64,000 bases of DNA, from positions 1-64,000 of the forward strand of contig CAZILB010000002.1 of NCBI GenBank assembly GCA_964539925.1, in the 5' to 3' direction. The notes below the pieces were generated by a model that ran no database searches, had not been told where the DNA came from, and saw only the letters and a list, made by a program, of their open reading frames with translations. The position numbers and the translations under genes are program-made. Shown here in pieces: positions 36,839 through 45,985 of the stretch. Source of the stretch: DP-20 sp964539925 (GTDB lineage: Bacteria; Desulfobacterota; Binatia; UBA9968). Numbering within the stretch: position 1 is the first letter of the stretch; each line of letters starts with the position of its first letter.

Positions 36839-37882
36839 CTAAGCGCGCAGGCTTGCGCCGCGCAAACCGCCGCGAATTTCGCCGATGACGAAGGACTCCT
36901 CGCCGATCTGCCGAAGCGACCGCTGCATGCCTTCGGCAGCATTCTTACCGACCACGAGGATCAATCCCAAGCCGTTATTGAAAGTGCGGTCCATCTCGGC
37001 TTGCTCGACCCGGCCCAGCCGCTGAATCAGTCTGAATATCACCGGCACCGGCCAACTGCCGCGCTCGATGACGGCGCGCCTCCCTTTGGGTAACACGCGG
37101 GGCAAATTGCCCGCGATACCGCCGCCGGTAATATGCGCCGCCCCCTTGATCGGGAAGCGGGTGAAAAGCCGGCGGGCGATTTTGGCATAGATGCGCGTCG
37201 GCTCCAGGAGTTCCTCGCCCAGGGTGCGGCCTAGATCAGGAACCCTTTGGCGAAGTTTGAATCGCGCTTTTTCGAGCAACACTTTGCGAGCCAGGGAGTA
37301 GCCGTTGCTATGCAGCCCGCTCGATGGGATGCCGATCAACACATCGCCGACAGCGACCGCCGCGGGATCGATAATCTTGCGCTTTTCCAAAACACCCACG
37401 ACAAAGCCGGCGAGGTCGTACTCGCCCGGGGGAAAATCGCCCGGATGCTCGGCGGTCTCGCCGCCGATGAGCGCACAGCCCGCCGCACGGCACCCGGCAG
37501 CGACGCCGCGCACTACCGCTTCGGCGATGTTCACGTCGAGCTTGCCGCAGACAAAGTAATCCAGAAAAAACAGCGGCTCCGCGCCCTGGGTCAGGATATC
37601 GTTCACACCCATAGCCACCAGATCGATGCCCACGGTGTCGTGGACTCCGGTCAGGAAAGCGATTCTAAGTTTGGTGCCGACCCCGTCGGTCGACGAGACC
37701 AAAATCGGATGGCGATAACCGCGCGCTTTGAGATCGAAAAGCGCGCTGAAGCCGCCCACGCCGGCGACCACGCCCGGGATGCGAGTTTTGCGCGCGATGG
37801 GACCAATCCTGCGCACCAGTTCGTCTCCGGCTTCGATGCTCACTCCGGCTTTCGCGTACGTCAGTTTTTCAGGGGCGACCAT
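36839..37882 (-). CDS. purM: phosphoribosylformylglycinamidine cyclo-ligase PurM
   Basis: 347 residues, the standard length. The AIR-synthase pattern runs KLTYAKAGVSIEAGDELV, STDGVGTKLRIA, GVNDILTQGAEPLFFLDY, GETAEHPGDF and HITGGGIAGNLPRVLP. It closes the imidazole ring using ATP. purN and the flippase-like gene follow on the same strand. Confidence 0.97.
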   Translation of the reverse strand: MVAPEKLTYAKAGVSIEAGDELVRRIGPIARKTRIPGVVAGVGGFSALFDLKARGYRHPILVSSTDGVGTKLRIAFLTGVHDTVGIDLVAMGVNDILTQGAEPLFFLDYFVCGKLDVNIAEAVVRGVAAGCRAAGCALIGGETAEHPGDFPPGEYDLAGFVVGVLEKRKIIDPAAVAVGDVLIGIPSSGLHSNGYSLARKVLLEKARFKLRQRVPDLGRTLGEELLEPTRIYAKIARRLFTRFPIKGAAHITGGGIAGNLPRVLPKGRRAVIERGSWPVPVIFRLIQRLGRVEQAEMDRTFNNGLGLILVVGKNAAEGMQRSLRQIGEESFVIGEIRGGLRGASLRA

Positions 37883-37975
37883 GGATGATAGTTAGTCGGG
37901 ATAGGTTCGACCGGCGGCTCGTCGGGCGTCACACTAGTATCTCTGCGCGCATCATAGCGCAGCGCGCAAGGAAAT

Positions 37976-38770
37976 TCACGTGGTCGAGCCGGCCGCGGCA
38001 TCCGGCGCGCCGCTCGCCGCGGCCAGAAGCGCGCGAATTTTCAGAGTGTAATTCCCGAACCGGGCATCGCTCATCATTTCCATGGTCCGCGGGCGCGGCA
38101 ATTCGATCTCGATTTTTTCCAACAACCGGCCGGGGCGGGCCGACATAACAAACACCTTATCGGAAAGAAAAACCGCTTCCTGAATGCTATGGGTCACGAA
38201 CAGAACGGTCTTTTTTCTTTCTTCCCAGATGCGCAGCAGCTCGAGATCCAGCTCGTCGCGCGTCATCGCGTCCAAGGCGCCGAAAGGCTCGTCCATGAGC
38301 AAAAGCTGCGGGTCCGTCACCAGGGCGCGGCAAAGCGACGCGCGCTGCTGCATGCCGCCGGAGAGCTGGTGCGGAAACATGTCTTCGAAGCCCGCCAAGC
38401 CGACCAGTTTGATCAGCGCCCGAGCTGTTTCCTGGTACCTCGCGGGATCGAGCCTGGCGAACTCGACCGGCAGGAGAATGTTGCCCAGCACCGAGCGCCA
38501 TTTGAGCAATACCGGCGCTTGAAACACCATGCCAACGTTTTCCAGCGGCTGATCGATCCGCTTGCCGTTGACGACGATGTTTCCGGAGGATGCCGGCAAC
38601 AGGCCTGAAATAATTTTAAGCAGCGTGCTTTTGCCGCAGCCGCTCGGTCCGACGATGGAGACGAAGTTGCCGGAGTCAACCTCGAAGGAGATGCGATCGA
38701 GTGCGGTGACGGTCCGGGCACCGTTCGCAAAAACCCGGGTGACTTCTTCGACGGCGATCAGCGGCAGCAC
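37976..38770 (-). CDS. ABC transporter ATPase, SsuB/TauB/NrtD family
   Basis: 264 residues. Walker A GPSGCGKST, signature LSGGMQQRASL, Walker B LLLMDEPFGALD and H-loop VTHSIQEAV place it in the nitrate/sulfonate/taurine ATPase family. It is the last gene of a permease-binding protein-ATPase run (25 nt after the binding-protein gene). The transported compound is not determined by sequence. Confidence 0.92.
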   Translation of the reverse strand: MLPLIAVEEVTRVFANGARTVTALDRISFEVDSGNFVSIVGPSGCGKSTLLKIISGLLPASSGNIVVNGKRIDQPLENVGMVFQAPVLLKWRSVLGNILLPVEFARLDPARYQETARALIKLVGLAGFEDMFPHQLSGGMQQRASLCRALVTDPQLLLMDEPFGALDAMTRDELDLELLRIWEERKKTVLFVTHSIQEAVFLSDKVFVMSARPGRLLEKIEIELPRPRTMEMMSDARFGNYTLKIRALLAAASGAPDAAAGSTT

Positions 38771-38795
38771 GAGGCAACCTGAGCGGCCGTATTCC

Positions 38796-39809
38796 CTAAC
38801 GCTTGATAAACTGATTGGTGAAAACTTCCTTCGCCGTCACCTTGCGGCCGATATCGAAAAATTCGTTGACGATCCGTACAGTTTTCTCCGTGATGTCGGG
38901 CCTCATATAGCCCAAGCCCGACTGAATCGACTCCGCCGGCAGGTAGACCTCGTTCAGGGCGTTTCTCAATTGTACCGTCACCAAGTTCTGGTCCAGTTCC
39001 GGCTTGTGTTTGAGGAGAATTTTGAGCGCATCCTCTTGATGATCCCGCGCATAGCGCAAGCCCTCCATGGTCGCCTCCACGTAGGCGCGCACGAATTCCG
39101 GCCGCTTCTTCACGTCGTCCTCTTTCACGACCAAACCCGTGCCGTAGATGTCGAGGCCGGTGTCCTTCATGAAAATCCGGTTGAGTTTGACTCCCACTTT
39201 TCTGGCCGCCAGCTCCGCGATCTCGTCGTTCGAGCCTCGGTACATCACGATAAAATCGGCCTTCTTGGTCGCCAATGCGGCGGGTTGCAGCGGCGGCGCC
39301 GTCTCTTGAATGCGGATCGCTTTGTAGTCGATCTTATTGATGCGGCAGTAAGCCGGCATCAAATACCATTGAGCCTGCCCCGGACTGATGGCATAAATTT
39401 TTCCCTCGAGATCCTTGAGTTGCTTGATGATCGTATCTTCGCGCCACAGGATGGTCGTGGGAACATAGCCAAACTGGGCCACGGTCTGAATCGGCATACC
39501 CCGGGAGCGGGCCACGATCGTCGTCGAAATATCGGCAAAACCGAAGTCGGCGCCGCCGGATCCGATCGTTCGCACCGTGTCCGCCGAGCCCGTGCTCGAC
39601 TGTATCGTCACGTTTAAACCTCGCTTGGCATAGAAGCCCCTGTCCAGGGCCACGAACCAGGGCGCGTGCTTACCGCCGATGATGAAGTCCATACGAATAG
39701 TCGCCCGCGTCAGCTGGGCAGCCTGAACGCGCATGCCGCCCAGGAGCATACCCACCGCCAAGAAAACGGCGCCGATCATAATAATGCGAATCTTATCAAC
39801 CGATCTCAT
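38796..39809 (-). CDS. ABC substrate-binding protein, NMT1/SsuA-like
   Basis: 337 residues from ATG 39809 with a strong GGAGGGAG site. A signal peptide (IMIGAVFLAVGMLLGGMRVQAA) directs it to the periplasm. The family core runs GGKHAPWFVALDRGFYAKRGLNV, then SSTGSADTVRTIGSGGADFG. These proteins capture sulfonates, pyrimidines, aromatic acids or similar. Together with the permease and ATPase genes it forms a complete importer. Confidence 0.9.
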   Translation of the reverse strand: MRSVDKIRIIMIGAVFLAVGMLLGGMRVQAAQLTRATIRMDFIIGGKHAPWFVALDRGFYAKRGLNVTIQSSTGSADTVRTIGSGGADFGFADISTTIVARSRGMPIQTVAQFGYVPTTILWREDTIIKQLKDLEGKIYAISPGQAQWYLMPAYCRINKIDYKAIRIQETAPPLQPAALATKKADFIVMYRGSNDEIAELAARKVGVKLNRIFMKDTGLDIYGTGLVVKEDDVKKRPEFVRAYVEATMEGLRYARDHQEDALKILLKHKPELDQNLVTVQLRNALNEVYLPAESIQSGLGYMRPDITEKTVRIVNEFFDIGRKVTAKEVFTNQFIKR

Positions 39810-39832
39810 GGCTCCCTCCACTCATTGACGTG

Positions 39833-40609
39833 TCAAAAAGATCCTTCCACTTCCCGTACCGCCGCGCTCCAGGGCGCCAGCTTACGTTGCGCGAGCTCCG
39901 CCAACAAGAACAAGCCGAGCGATAACCCCGCCAGAATCAACAGGATCACGAGGGCAAAGGCGGTGTCCAGGCTGTAATTTGCCTGGAGAACCAGATAACC
40001 GAGGCCCTCGTTGGCGGCGACGAACTCGGCGACGATGGCGCCGGTAACGGAAAGCACAATGGCGACTTTGATGCCGGCAAACATGTAGGGCAGCGAATTA
40101 GGCAGACGGATTTTCTTGAACACGTCGAGGGCCGAGGCGCGGTTGACGCGCGCCAAGTCCAACAGCTCCGGCTCGACTTCCTTCAAACCGACCACTGTAT
40201 TGACGACGATCGGAAAGAACGCCACGAGGAAGGCGATGGCGATTTTCGACATCAGACCGTAGCCGACCCAAATCACCATCAAAGGCGCAAAGGCGCTTTT
40301 CGGCATGGCGTAAAGGATCACGATCAGCGGATAAATCGTGTTTTGCATGTGGCGCGAATAGACGACGGCGATAGCGAAGCCCACGCCCAACACCAGGGAC
40401 AGAGCAAAGCCGCCGAAGGCCTCGATGAAGGTGATCAAAGCGTGGTTGCCGAGGATCGGCAGTTTATTGAAAAACGCGGTCCAGAGATCGCGCGGGGGCG
40501 GCAAAATGAAGGCGGGAACTTGGATCACTTTGACGACAATTTCCCAGAGCACCAAAAGCGCTACGAAAAACAAAACCGGCTCGGCGATATTTTTCCAGGA
40601 AAACTTCAC
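39833..40609 (-). CDS. ABC transporter permease, SsuC/TauC family
   Basis: 258 residues with six hydrophobic segments. The cytoplasmic EAA loop region reads EVEPELLDLARVNRASALDVFKKIRLPNSLPY in this family position (about 145-176). This is the first gene of the three-gene importer, separated from the binding-protein gene by 23 nt. The 224 nt upstream (40610-40833) have no visible gene and should hold the operon promoter. Confidence 0.92.
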   Translation of the reverse strand: MKFSWKNIAEPVLFFVALLVLWEIVVKVIQVPAFILPPPRDLWTAFFNKLPILGNHALITFIEAFGGFALSLVLGVGFAIAVVYSRHMQNTIYPLIVILYAMPKSAFAPLMVIWVGYGLMSKIAIAFLVAFFPIVVNTVVGLKEVEPELLDLARVNRASALDVFKKIRLPNSLPYMFAGIKVAIVLSVTGAIVAEFVAANEGLGYLVLQANYSLDTAFALVILLILAGLSLGLFLLAELAQRKLAPWSAAVREVEGSF

Positions 40610-40833
40610 GGCAGCACTTCGCAGCCGACGTTAATGGAAAGCTCCCATGGTGTCAAGGAAAGCGCGAAATTCGCATTCCCGCGAACTGGCAAAGCGTCTC
40701 AATTCTTTGAGCCTGACAAACAGGTCCAGATCCAAGGCGCGCTTAGGGTCCGCGCGCGCGACGAGGTACTCTTATTGTACGATCGAGCGAGCGAATCAAG
40801 CGCAACGAAACAGGTGGGTCTTTTTCATCAGGC

Positions 40834-41994
40834 TCAAGGTTCTTCCTGGTCGCGTTTGAGCTGGCTGTGGTGGAGCAGCATCTCGCGCTTTTGCTGGATC
40901 ATCTCCCGTTCTTGACGGAGAAAGCGTTCCACGGCGCGGCGAAATTTGCCGTCGACGATATAATGAACGCTGGTCGTGTGCTCCGGATCCAGGCCGCGCA
41001 GTTGCTTGAAACTGCCGCCCGCGCCGGCTTCGAAACGCCGCAAACCCGTGCGGATCGAATGCTCGATGGCGGAGTAATAACAGACGTTAAAGTGCAAAAA
41101 CGGGTGTTCTTCGAAAGCTCCCCAGTACCGGCCGTAAAGAGCGATATCGTCGCGCACGTTAAACGTGCCGGCGATGGTCTTGCCGTCACGCTCGGCGAGG
41201 ATCAGGCATAAGTGGCCGGCGAAGCGCCGGTGCAACTCGTCGAAAAACCGCTGGGTCAGATACTGCCGACCGTAATAGAGCCGGTCAATGTGCCCCGTGT
41301 AGAGGCGAAACATAGTACGCACTTGATTCTGCGTCAGCTCCTCGCCTTCGTAGGCACGGATGGCAATACCCCGTTTGGCCATTTCGCGCCGCTCGCGCTT
41401 GACCTTGTTGCGGCGGTCGCTGCGGAAGCTGTGGAGATAATCGTCAAAAGAGCTAAAGCCCCGATTTTGCCAGTGGTATTGGATGCCCATGCGCGGGAGA
41501 AAACCCACCCGCTCGAGCGTCTCTCGCTCGTCATCGAGGCAAAAGTTGACGTGAACCGATGAGATCTTGTTGTCGGCGGCAATCTTGGCCATGGCCTGTC
41601 CCATAAAGCCTATGAGCTCGGCGCGGTCCTCGCCCGGAGCGGTCAGGAAACGATGGCCGGTCGCGGGCGTAAATGGCACCCCCACCAACATCTTGGGATA
41701 ATAGGAAATACCCGCATGGTGCGCCGCTTGCGCCCATTCATAGTCGAACACGAACTCGCCCATGCTGTGGAGCTTTAGATACATCGGACATGCCGCCACC
41801 ATGACACCGCCCTTTTCGACCACGATATGATGCGGCAGCCAGCCCGTTTGCTCGTTGACACAACCGGATTGTTCCAGGCAATCCAACCAGTCCCACTTCA
41901 AAAACGGCGATGTGTTATCGATTAGCAGATCCCAGCGTTCGCGCTCCACGTCGCACATGCGGCGTAGGATCTTTAACGCTACTTGATCGGACAT
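40834..41994 (-). CDS. FemAB-like GNAT acyltransferase (COG3146/PF04339)
   Basis: 386 residues. The sequence shows the paired GNAT domains of the PF04339 family (formerly DUF482): SPFLKWDWLDCLEQSGC at the N-terminus, VGVPFTPATGHRFL, SDRRNKVKRERREM, and FNVCYYSAIEHSIRTGLRRFEAGAGG near residue 325. Members are predicted to add amino acids or acyl groups to unknown acceptors; direct evidence is scarce. It stands alone, flanked by 166-224 nt spaces. Confidence 0.85.
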   Translation of the reverse strand: MSDQVALKILRRMCDVERERWDLLIDNTSPFLKWDWLDCLEQSGCVNEQTGWLPHHIVVEKGGVMVAACPMYLKLHSMGEFVFDYEWAQAAHHAGISYYPKMLVGVPFTPATGHRFLTAPGEDRAELIGFMGQAMAKIAADNKISSVHVNFCLDDERETLERVGFLPRMGIQYHWQNRGFSSFDDYLHSFRSDRRNKVKRERREMAKRGIAIRAYEGEELTQNQVRTMFRLYTGHIDRLYYGRQYLTQRFFDELHRRFAGHLCLILAERDGKTIAGTFNVRDDIALYGRYWGAFEEHPFLHFNVCYYSAIEHSIRTGLRRFEAGAGGSFKQLRGLDPEHTTSVHYIVDGKFRRAVERFLRQEREMIQQKREMLLHHSQLKRDQEEP

Positions 41995-42160
41995 GGCGCC
42001 ATCCTATCACGAGTGCGGGTCGCAGCAAACTTTTTGGGCCATCAGGGAGGCTTGGCCGGGGTTGGCCCTATGGTTTCAAATCCAGGTTCAAAGGCGGCTT
42101 TCATGCACCCTTGACAACGAGTAGGCGGAGCCTTAAACCTTAACCACGTAGGGAAATTCC

Positions 42161-42604
42161 ATGGTCGTCTATAATCTCCGCTGCAAAAAAAAACACAGTT
42201 TCGAGGGCTGGTTTCCGAGCTTTGAGGACTTTCAGAAGCAAGCCGAGAAAATGCTCATCTCCTGCCCCTCCTGCGGCACGACCAAAGTCGAGAAAGTGCC
42301 GCATGCTTGTGCCGTACATGTAAAAAAGGACCCTCCGGCGCTTCGCGCCACGAGGCCTGAGCCGCCCGCCGCGGCTTCGCCGCCAGCCGCCGAGTTCAAA
42401 GAGATGCTGATTCGCATCCACCACTACGTCAAGGAAAATTTCGAAGACGTGGGCTCCCGATTTGCCGAAGAAGCGAAGCAAATTCACAAGGGCGAAGCTG
42501 AAGAGCGCCCGATCCACGGCACGGCCACTGTCAAAGAAGCCACGGAATTGGTGGAGGAAGGCGTGCCGTTTATTCCCCTGCCGAAACCGGAGCTCGACAG
42601 CTAG
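42161..42604 (+). CDS. DUF1178 family protein
   Basis: 147 residues. It begins MVVYNLRCKKKHSFEGWF, a hallmark of DUF1178, with a zinc-ribbon-like CPSCGTTKVEK at about residues 45-55 and a preceding Cys. A proline/alanine linker (about 67-85) leads to a helical C-terminus ending IPLPKPE. Function unknown; it is widespread in Proteobacteria. A strong terminator follows 38 nt after the stop, so it is a single-gene unit. Confidence 0.88.
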   Translation: MVVYNLRCKKKHSFEGWFPSFEDFQKQAEKMLISCPSCGTTKVEKVPHACAVHVKKDPPALRATRPEPPAAASPPAAEFKEMLIRIHHYVKENFEDVGSRFAEEAKQIHKGEAEERPIHGTATVKEATELVEEGVPFIPLPKPELDS

Positions 42605-42642
42605 CTGGAAGTTTCTCGCGATCGAGCAGCCCATATCACCGG

Positions 42643-42670
42643 TGCCGCCGAAAGGCGGCATTTTTGTTTT
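42643..42670 (+). terminator. intrinsic terminator after the DUF1178 gene
   Basis: A perfect 7-bp stem TGCCGCC/GGCGGCA with loop GAAA, followed by TTTTTGTTTT. It separates the DUF1178 gene from the ornithine-cyclodeaminase-like gene downstream, which must have its own promoter in the remaining 65 nt. Confidence 0.92.
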
Positions 42671-42734
42671 GCCGGTCCTTGCAATCGGCGTCCCGTTGCG
42701 AAATAAAATCATCCCTGCTTCGCTGGGAGGCGAC

Positions 42735-43817
42735 ATGCTGCTTATCAATAACGAAACCGTCGAAAAAATTCTCGATATCAAGGGCTGCATGGAGGCCCTC
42801 GAAATCGGTTATCGCGACCTCATCCAAGAGCGCGCCAACTACCGCGGCCGCTACGATTTTTTCGTGCCCAACGACGATCCCAGGCTGATGTACCGCTGGG
42901 GCACCATGGAGGGCGCTTCGCGCTCCTTCGAGACCATGGCGATCCGCATGAAATCGGACATGCTCGAATGGCCGGAAGGCAAGACCGTCGAAAAGTATTG
43001 CGTCGAACCGGGGACGTTTTGCGGTATCGTCATGGTTTTTTCCACGCGCAATGGCGAGCCGCTGGCGATCATCAATGACGGCATCATCCAGCATATGCGC
43101 GTCGGCGGCTGCGCCGGACTCGGCGCCAAATACCTCTCCCGCGAAGACTCGAGTGTCATCGGCATATTCGGCTCGGGGGGCATGGCGCGCACCTACTTGC
43201 TCGCCTTCCACGAAGTGAGAAAGATTCGCGAAGTTCGCGTCTACAGCCCGAACCAGAAAAATCGCGAAACGTACGCCCACGAAATGAGCGAAATGCTCGG
43301 AGTTAAAATTGTCCCCGTGGCGGGTCCGCGCGATGTCGTGCGCGATGCAGACATTGTGGCCACCTGCACCGATTCAATCCGGGTCGTCGTCAGCGACTGG
43401 TCTTGGATCGAAGCCGGCATGCATCTCACCTGCGTCAAGGCCAACGAGTGGAGTCCGGAGATCGTTGACAAAGCCGACCTGGTGATCAAAATGGGACGTC
43501 CGACCTTGAACCTCGACGTCGGGCAAATCCGTATCGGCGCGGAGGCTGCCGTCGTCGCCGGCAACGCTGAGGAAATCAAGCGTATCGCCAACCCCAAGGT
43601 CGATATTTTTTCCCGGGAGTTTCCCCTGCTCACCGACATCATGTCTGGAAAGCTCAAAGGACGAACCCATCGAAACCAGGTGACGTTTTTCGCCAACAGC
43701 GGCACTCAGGGCCTGCAATTCGCCTCCACCGCCGGCTACGTCGTGCGCGAGGCCAAACGTCGGGGGCTCGGCCAGGAAATCCCCACGAGCTGGTTTTTGC
43801 AGGATATCCGCGATTAA
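42735..43817 (+). CDS. ornithine cyclodeaminase/mu-crystallin family protein
   Basis: 360 residues from ATG 42735 with GGGAGG 5 nt upstream. The N-terminal part carries the substrate-side motifs (MLLINNETVEKILDIKGCMEALEIGY). The Rossmann domain shows GIFGSGGMARTYLLAF (about 140-155) and VRVYSPNQKNRETYA. The family includes ornithine cyclodeaminase, alanine dehydrogenase and ketimine reductases; without further evidence the reaction is an NAD(P)-linked imine or amino-acid conversion. A class IV aminotransferase gene follows 71 nt downstream. Confidence 0.82.
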   Translation: MLLINNETVEKILDIKGCMEALEIGYRDLIQERANYRGRYDFFVPNDDPRLMYRWGTMEGASRSFETMAIRMKSDMLEWPEGKTVEKYCVEPGTFCGIVMVFSTRNGEPLAIINDGIIQHMRVGGCAGLGAKYLSREDSSVIGIFGSGGMARTYLLAFHEVRKIREVRVYSPNQKNRETYAHEMSEMLGVKIVPVAGPRDVVRDADIVATCTDSIRVVVSDWSWIEAGMHLTCVKANEWSPEIVDKADLVIKMGRPTLNLDVGQIRIGAEAAVVAGNAEEIKRIANPKVDIFSREFPLLTDIMSGKLKGRTHRNQVTFFANSGTQGLQFASTAGYVVREAKRRGLGQEIPTSWFLQDIRD

Positions 43818-43888
43818 CACCTGGGGAGCCGGAGCGCTGTTCCGCCGGATCGAGGGGAACCGGTTGTCGAGAGGTGCGGATTGCAAAC

Positions 43889-44866
43889 ATGGCTGAAACT
43901 TCCATCTTGACCTCAACTGAAGCGGCACGCCGCATGCGGGAAGCCGTCCACGGCAAAGCGGTAAACTTCTATGCGATGTACTCGAGCGTGCTCGGGGGCA
44001 TCGTCACCAATCCGGCATTTATGGTTTTGCCGCTGGACGATCATATGGTGCACCGGGGCCACGCCGTTTTTGACACCGCTACGCTGACCGGCGGCATGCT
44101 CTATCAACTCGACCCGCATTTGGATCGGTTAATGCGCTCGGCCGAGGGCGCGCGCATCCCCTTGCCCTTTCCGCGCGAGCGGCTGCGTCAAATTATTCTG
44201 GAAACCGCGGCGGCGAGCCGGCGCCGCGAGGCGTCCGTGCGCTACTGGCTTTCCGCCGGTCCCGGCGGCTTCGCCCTCGGCCCGGCGGAGTGCGTCGGCA
44301 GCAGCTTCTATGTCATCATTTTCAAGCCGGAGGCTTATCCGGAAAGCTACTACCAACAGGGCATCAAGCTCATCACCAGCCAGGTGCCGATTAAACCGCC
44401 CCTGTTCGCCCGCATCAAATCAACCAATTATCTGCCCAACGTGCTGGTCGTTCTGGAAGCCAAAGACCGCGGCGCCGACAACGGGGTTTTCATCGACCAG
44501 CGCGGCAATGTAGCGGAAAGCTCCAACATGAACATCGCGTTTGTTACCAAGGACCGGTTGTTTCGCCACCCACCCTTCGAGGCGATCCTTTCGGGCATCA
44601 CCATCCAGCGCGTGCTCGAGTTCACCCAACGGCTCGTAACCCAAGGCGCTCTACGCGCCGTCCGACTCGCCGATATTCCGGTCGCGGAAGGACGCGGCGC
44701 GGCCGAAATGATGCTGATCGGCAGCTCGATCAAAATCGCGCCGGTGGTCGAGTGGGATGGTCAAAAAATCGGCGACGGCAAACCCGGTCCGATCGCCATG
44801 AAGCTTTTGGAAATGTGGAACGAAGACGCGCAATCGGCGACGGACCAACTCGTTCCCGTGCCCTAA
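43889..44866 (+). CDS. class IV (PLP fold type IV) aminotransferase
   Basis: 325 residues from ATG 43889. The PLP lysine is probably Lys177 in IKSTNYLPNVL. Other family marks are VFDTATLTGGMLYQLDPHLDRL, FIDQRGNVAESSNMNIAFV and LIGSSIKIAPVVEWDG. The group includes branched-chain and D-amino acid aminotransferases and aminodeoxychorismate lyase. Which reaction applies is not clear. The preceding ornithine-cyclodeaminase-like gene suggests joint amino-acid metabolism. Confidence 0.85.
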   Translation: MAETSILTSTEAARRMREAVHGKAVNFYAMYSSVLGGIVTNPAFMVLPLDDHMVHRGHAVFDTATLTGGMLYQLDPHLDRLMRSAEGARIPLPFPRERLRQIILETAAASRRREASVRYWLSAGPGGFALGPAECVGSSFYVIIFKPEAYPESYYQQGIKLITSQVPIKPPLFARIKSTNYLPNVLVVLEAKDRGADNGVFIDQRGNVAESSNMNIAFVTKDRLFRHPPFEAILSGITIQRVLEFTQRLVTQGALRAVRLADIPVAEGRGAAEMMLIGSSIKIAPVVEWDGQKIGDGKPGPIAMKLLEMWNEDAQSATDQLVPVP

Positions 44867-44875
44867 AAAGACGCA

Positions 44876-44906
44876 GTCTAAAACCGCTCGCGTGCGGCCT
44901 TTAGAC
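44876..44906 (+). terminator. possible terminator hairpin after the aminotransferase gene
   Basis: GTCTAAA (44876-44882) and CCGC (44884-44887) pair with GCGG (44894-44897) and TTTAGAC (44900-44906), a long stem with an internal bulge, followed by CGTTTCC. The T tract is weak. A second hairpin GGGCC-GAA-GGCCC lies at 44923-44935. The remaining bases to 45147 show only a degenerate repeat word (CATCCTGAGCGCCAGCGAAGGAT). Confidence 0.45.
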
Positions 44907-45147
44907 CGTTTCCCCCTGCGGCGGGCCGAAGGCCCGGACAAATGATTCTTGGGTAAAAGAGTGTGCCGCTATAGCGGAAATCACCTGGATGTCATCCTGA
45001 GCGCCAGCGAAGGATTTGCTTTTGTCCAGCCGATTTTGACTAATTATTCTTACGGTTGAACCGAAGTAGCGAGCTGGAGCGGATTCTGCGGCCCCGTCTC
45101 AAAATACCATTACGACAGAGTCTTAATAGGCGGCGTAACTGCTTCCT

Positions 45148-45927
45148 TCAACTCGCCGCCAGTTGCGCAAACCGTTTTTGCATCGTCTCAATTCTTTTGA
45201 GGTAGCCCTGCAAAGCATGAGTTCCACAACGCTCGCCCGGCGTGACCCGAAAGCCGCGCGCAGCGAAGGCCTCTCCTCTCCTCGGACCGCACAGGTGAAT
45301 CACTGCCGCAAGTCTTTGCTTTTGCGCCAGGCTCACCCTGGACTTCGAACGAACAGCCAGAGTTTCGACCACGCGCTGGTGCAGGTATGCCGCGGTCATC
45401 TCGACCGCATGGCTCGGTAGGATTCGTGTATAGAGGCTATTGAACCAGCAAGAGTTCGGATCATGCCAGGGACCTTCCCCGACAACGGTGTGGCTGCGGA
45501 TACAATACTTCCGCGCCTCGGCGAACGTGCCGTCGGTGATTTGAAACATCCCCAGCGCGCTGGAGGCCGGACGATAGATTTCAAAAGGGTTCCGCGACCA
45601 CCGCCAGCGCCAGTAGGTGCGCGCCAAGGGATTTCCGTCGCTCTCGACCTGAGCCAACGCGGCGAGGAATTCCGCCGAGATGATGCTTGTCGAATGCTTC
45701 TCGAATAGCGCCCCGTAACTCTGCCAGGTTGACACGGGACTCTTCGATAAGGAGCCGCTGAGCGGCGCTAAGATCTCCCCGGGCTTGCGCACGACCTGAT
45801 AGACCAGGTTAACCGCGAAGAACCCGGAGATTCCCAAAACGCTCCACCACAAAATCGCGCTTTTCCAACGGAGCCTTTTGGACTTCCGCGTAAAATATCG
45901 AACACTGTTATAAACGATAGCCGTCAC
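45148..45927 (-). CDS. membrane-anchored lytic transglycosylase (SLT domain)
   Basis: 259 residues. One N-terminal membrane helix (WWSVLGISGFFAVNLVYQVV, about 28-47) is followed by an SLT-like lysozyme fold: ALAQVESDGNPLA with the catalytic Glu, SALGMFQITDGTFAEA, and a late AAYLHQRVVETL. It would cleave peptidoglycan glycan strands in the periplasm. It ends 220 nt downstream of, and convergent with, the aminotransferase unit. Upstream gene maoC-like ends 58 nt away on the same strand. Confidence 0.82.
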   Translation of the reverse strand: MTAIVYNSVRYFTRKSKRLRWKSAILWWSVLGISGFFAVNLVYQVVRKPGEILAPLSGSLSKSPVSTWQSYGALFEKHSTSIISAEFLAALAQVESDGNPLARTYWRWRWSRNPFEIYRPASSALGMFQITDGTFAEARKYCIRSHTVVGEGPWHDPNSCWFNSLYTRILPSHAVEMTAAYLHQRVVETLAVRSKSRVSLAQKQRLAAVIHLCGPRRGEAFAARGFRVTPGERCGTHALQGYLKRIETMQKRFAQLAAS

Positions 45928-45985
45928 GTAAAAAGATCAACATCCCGGTCGTCTCGTGGAAAAGCCGATTATAGAAGTTATCGGG

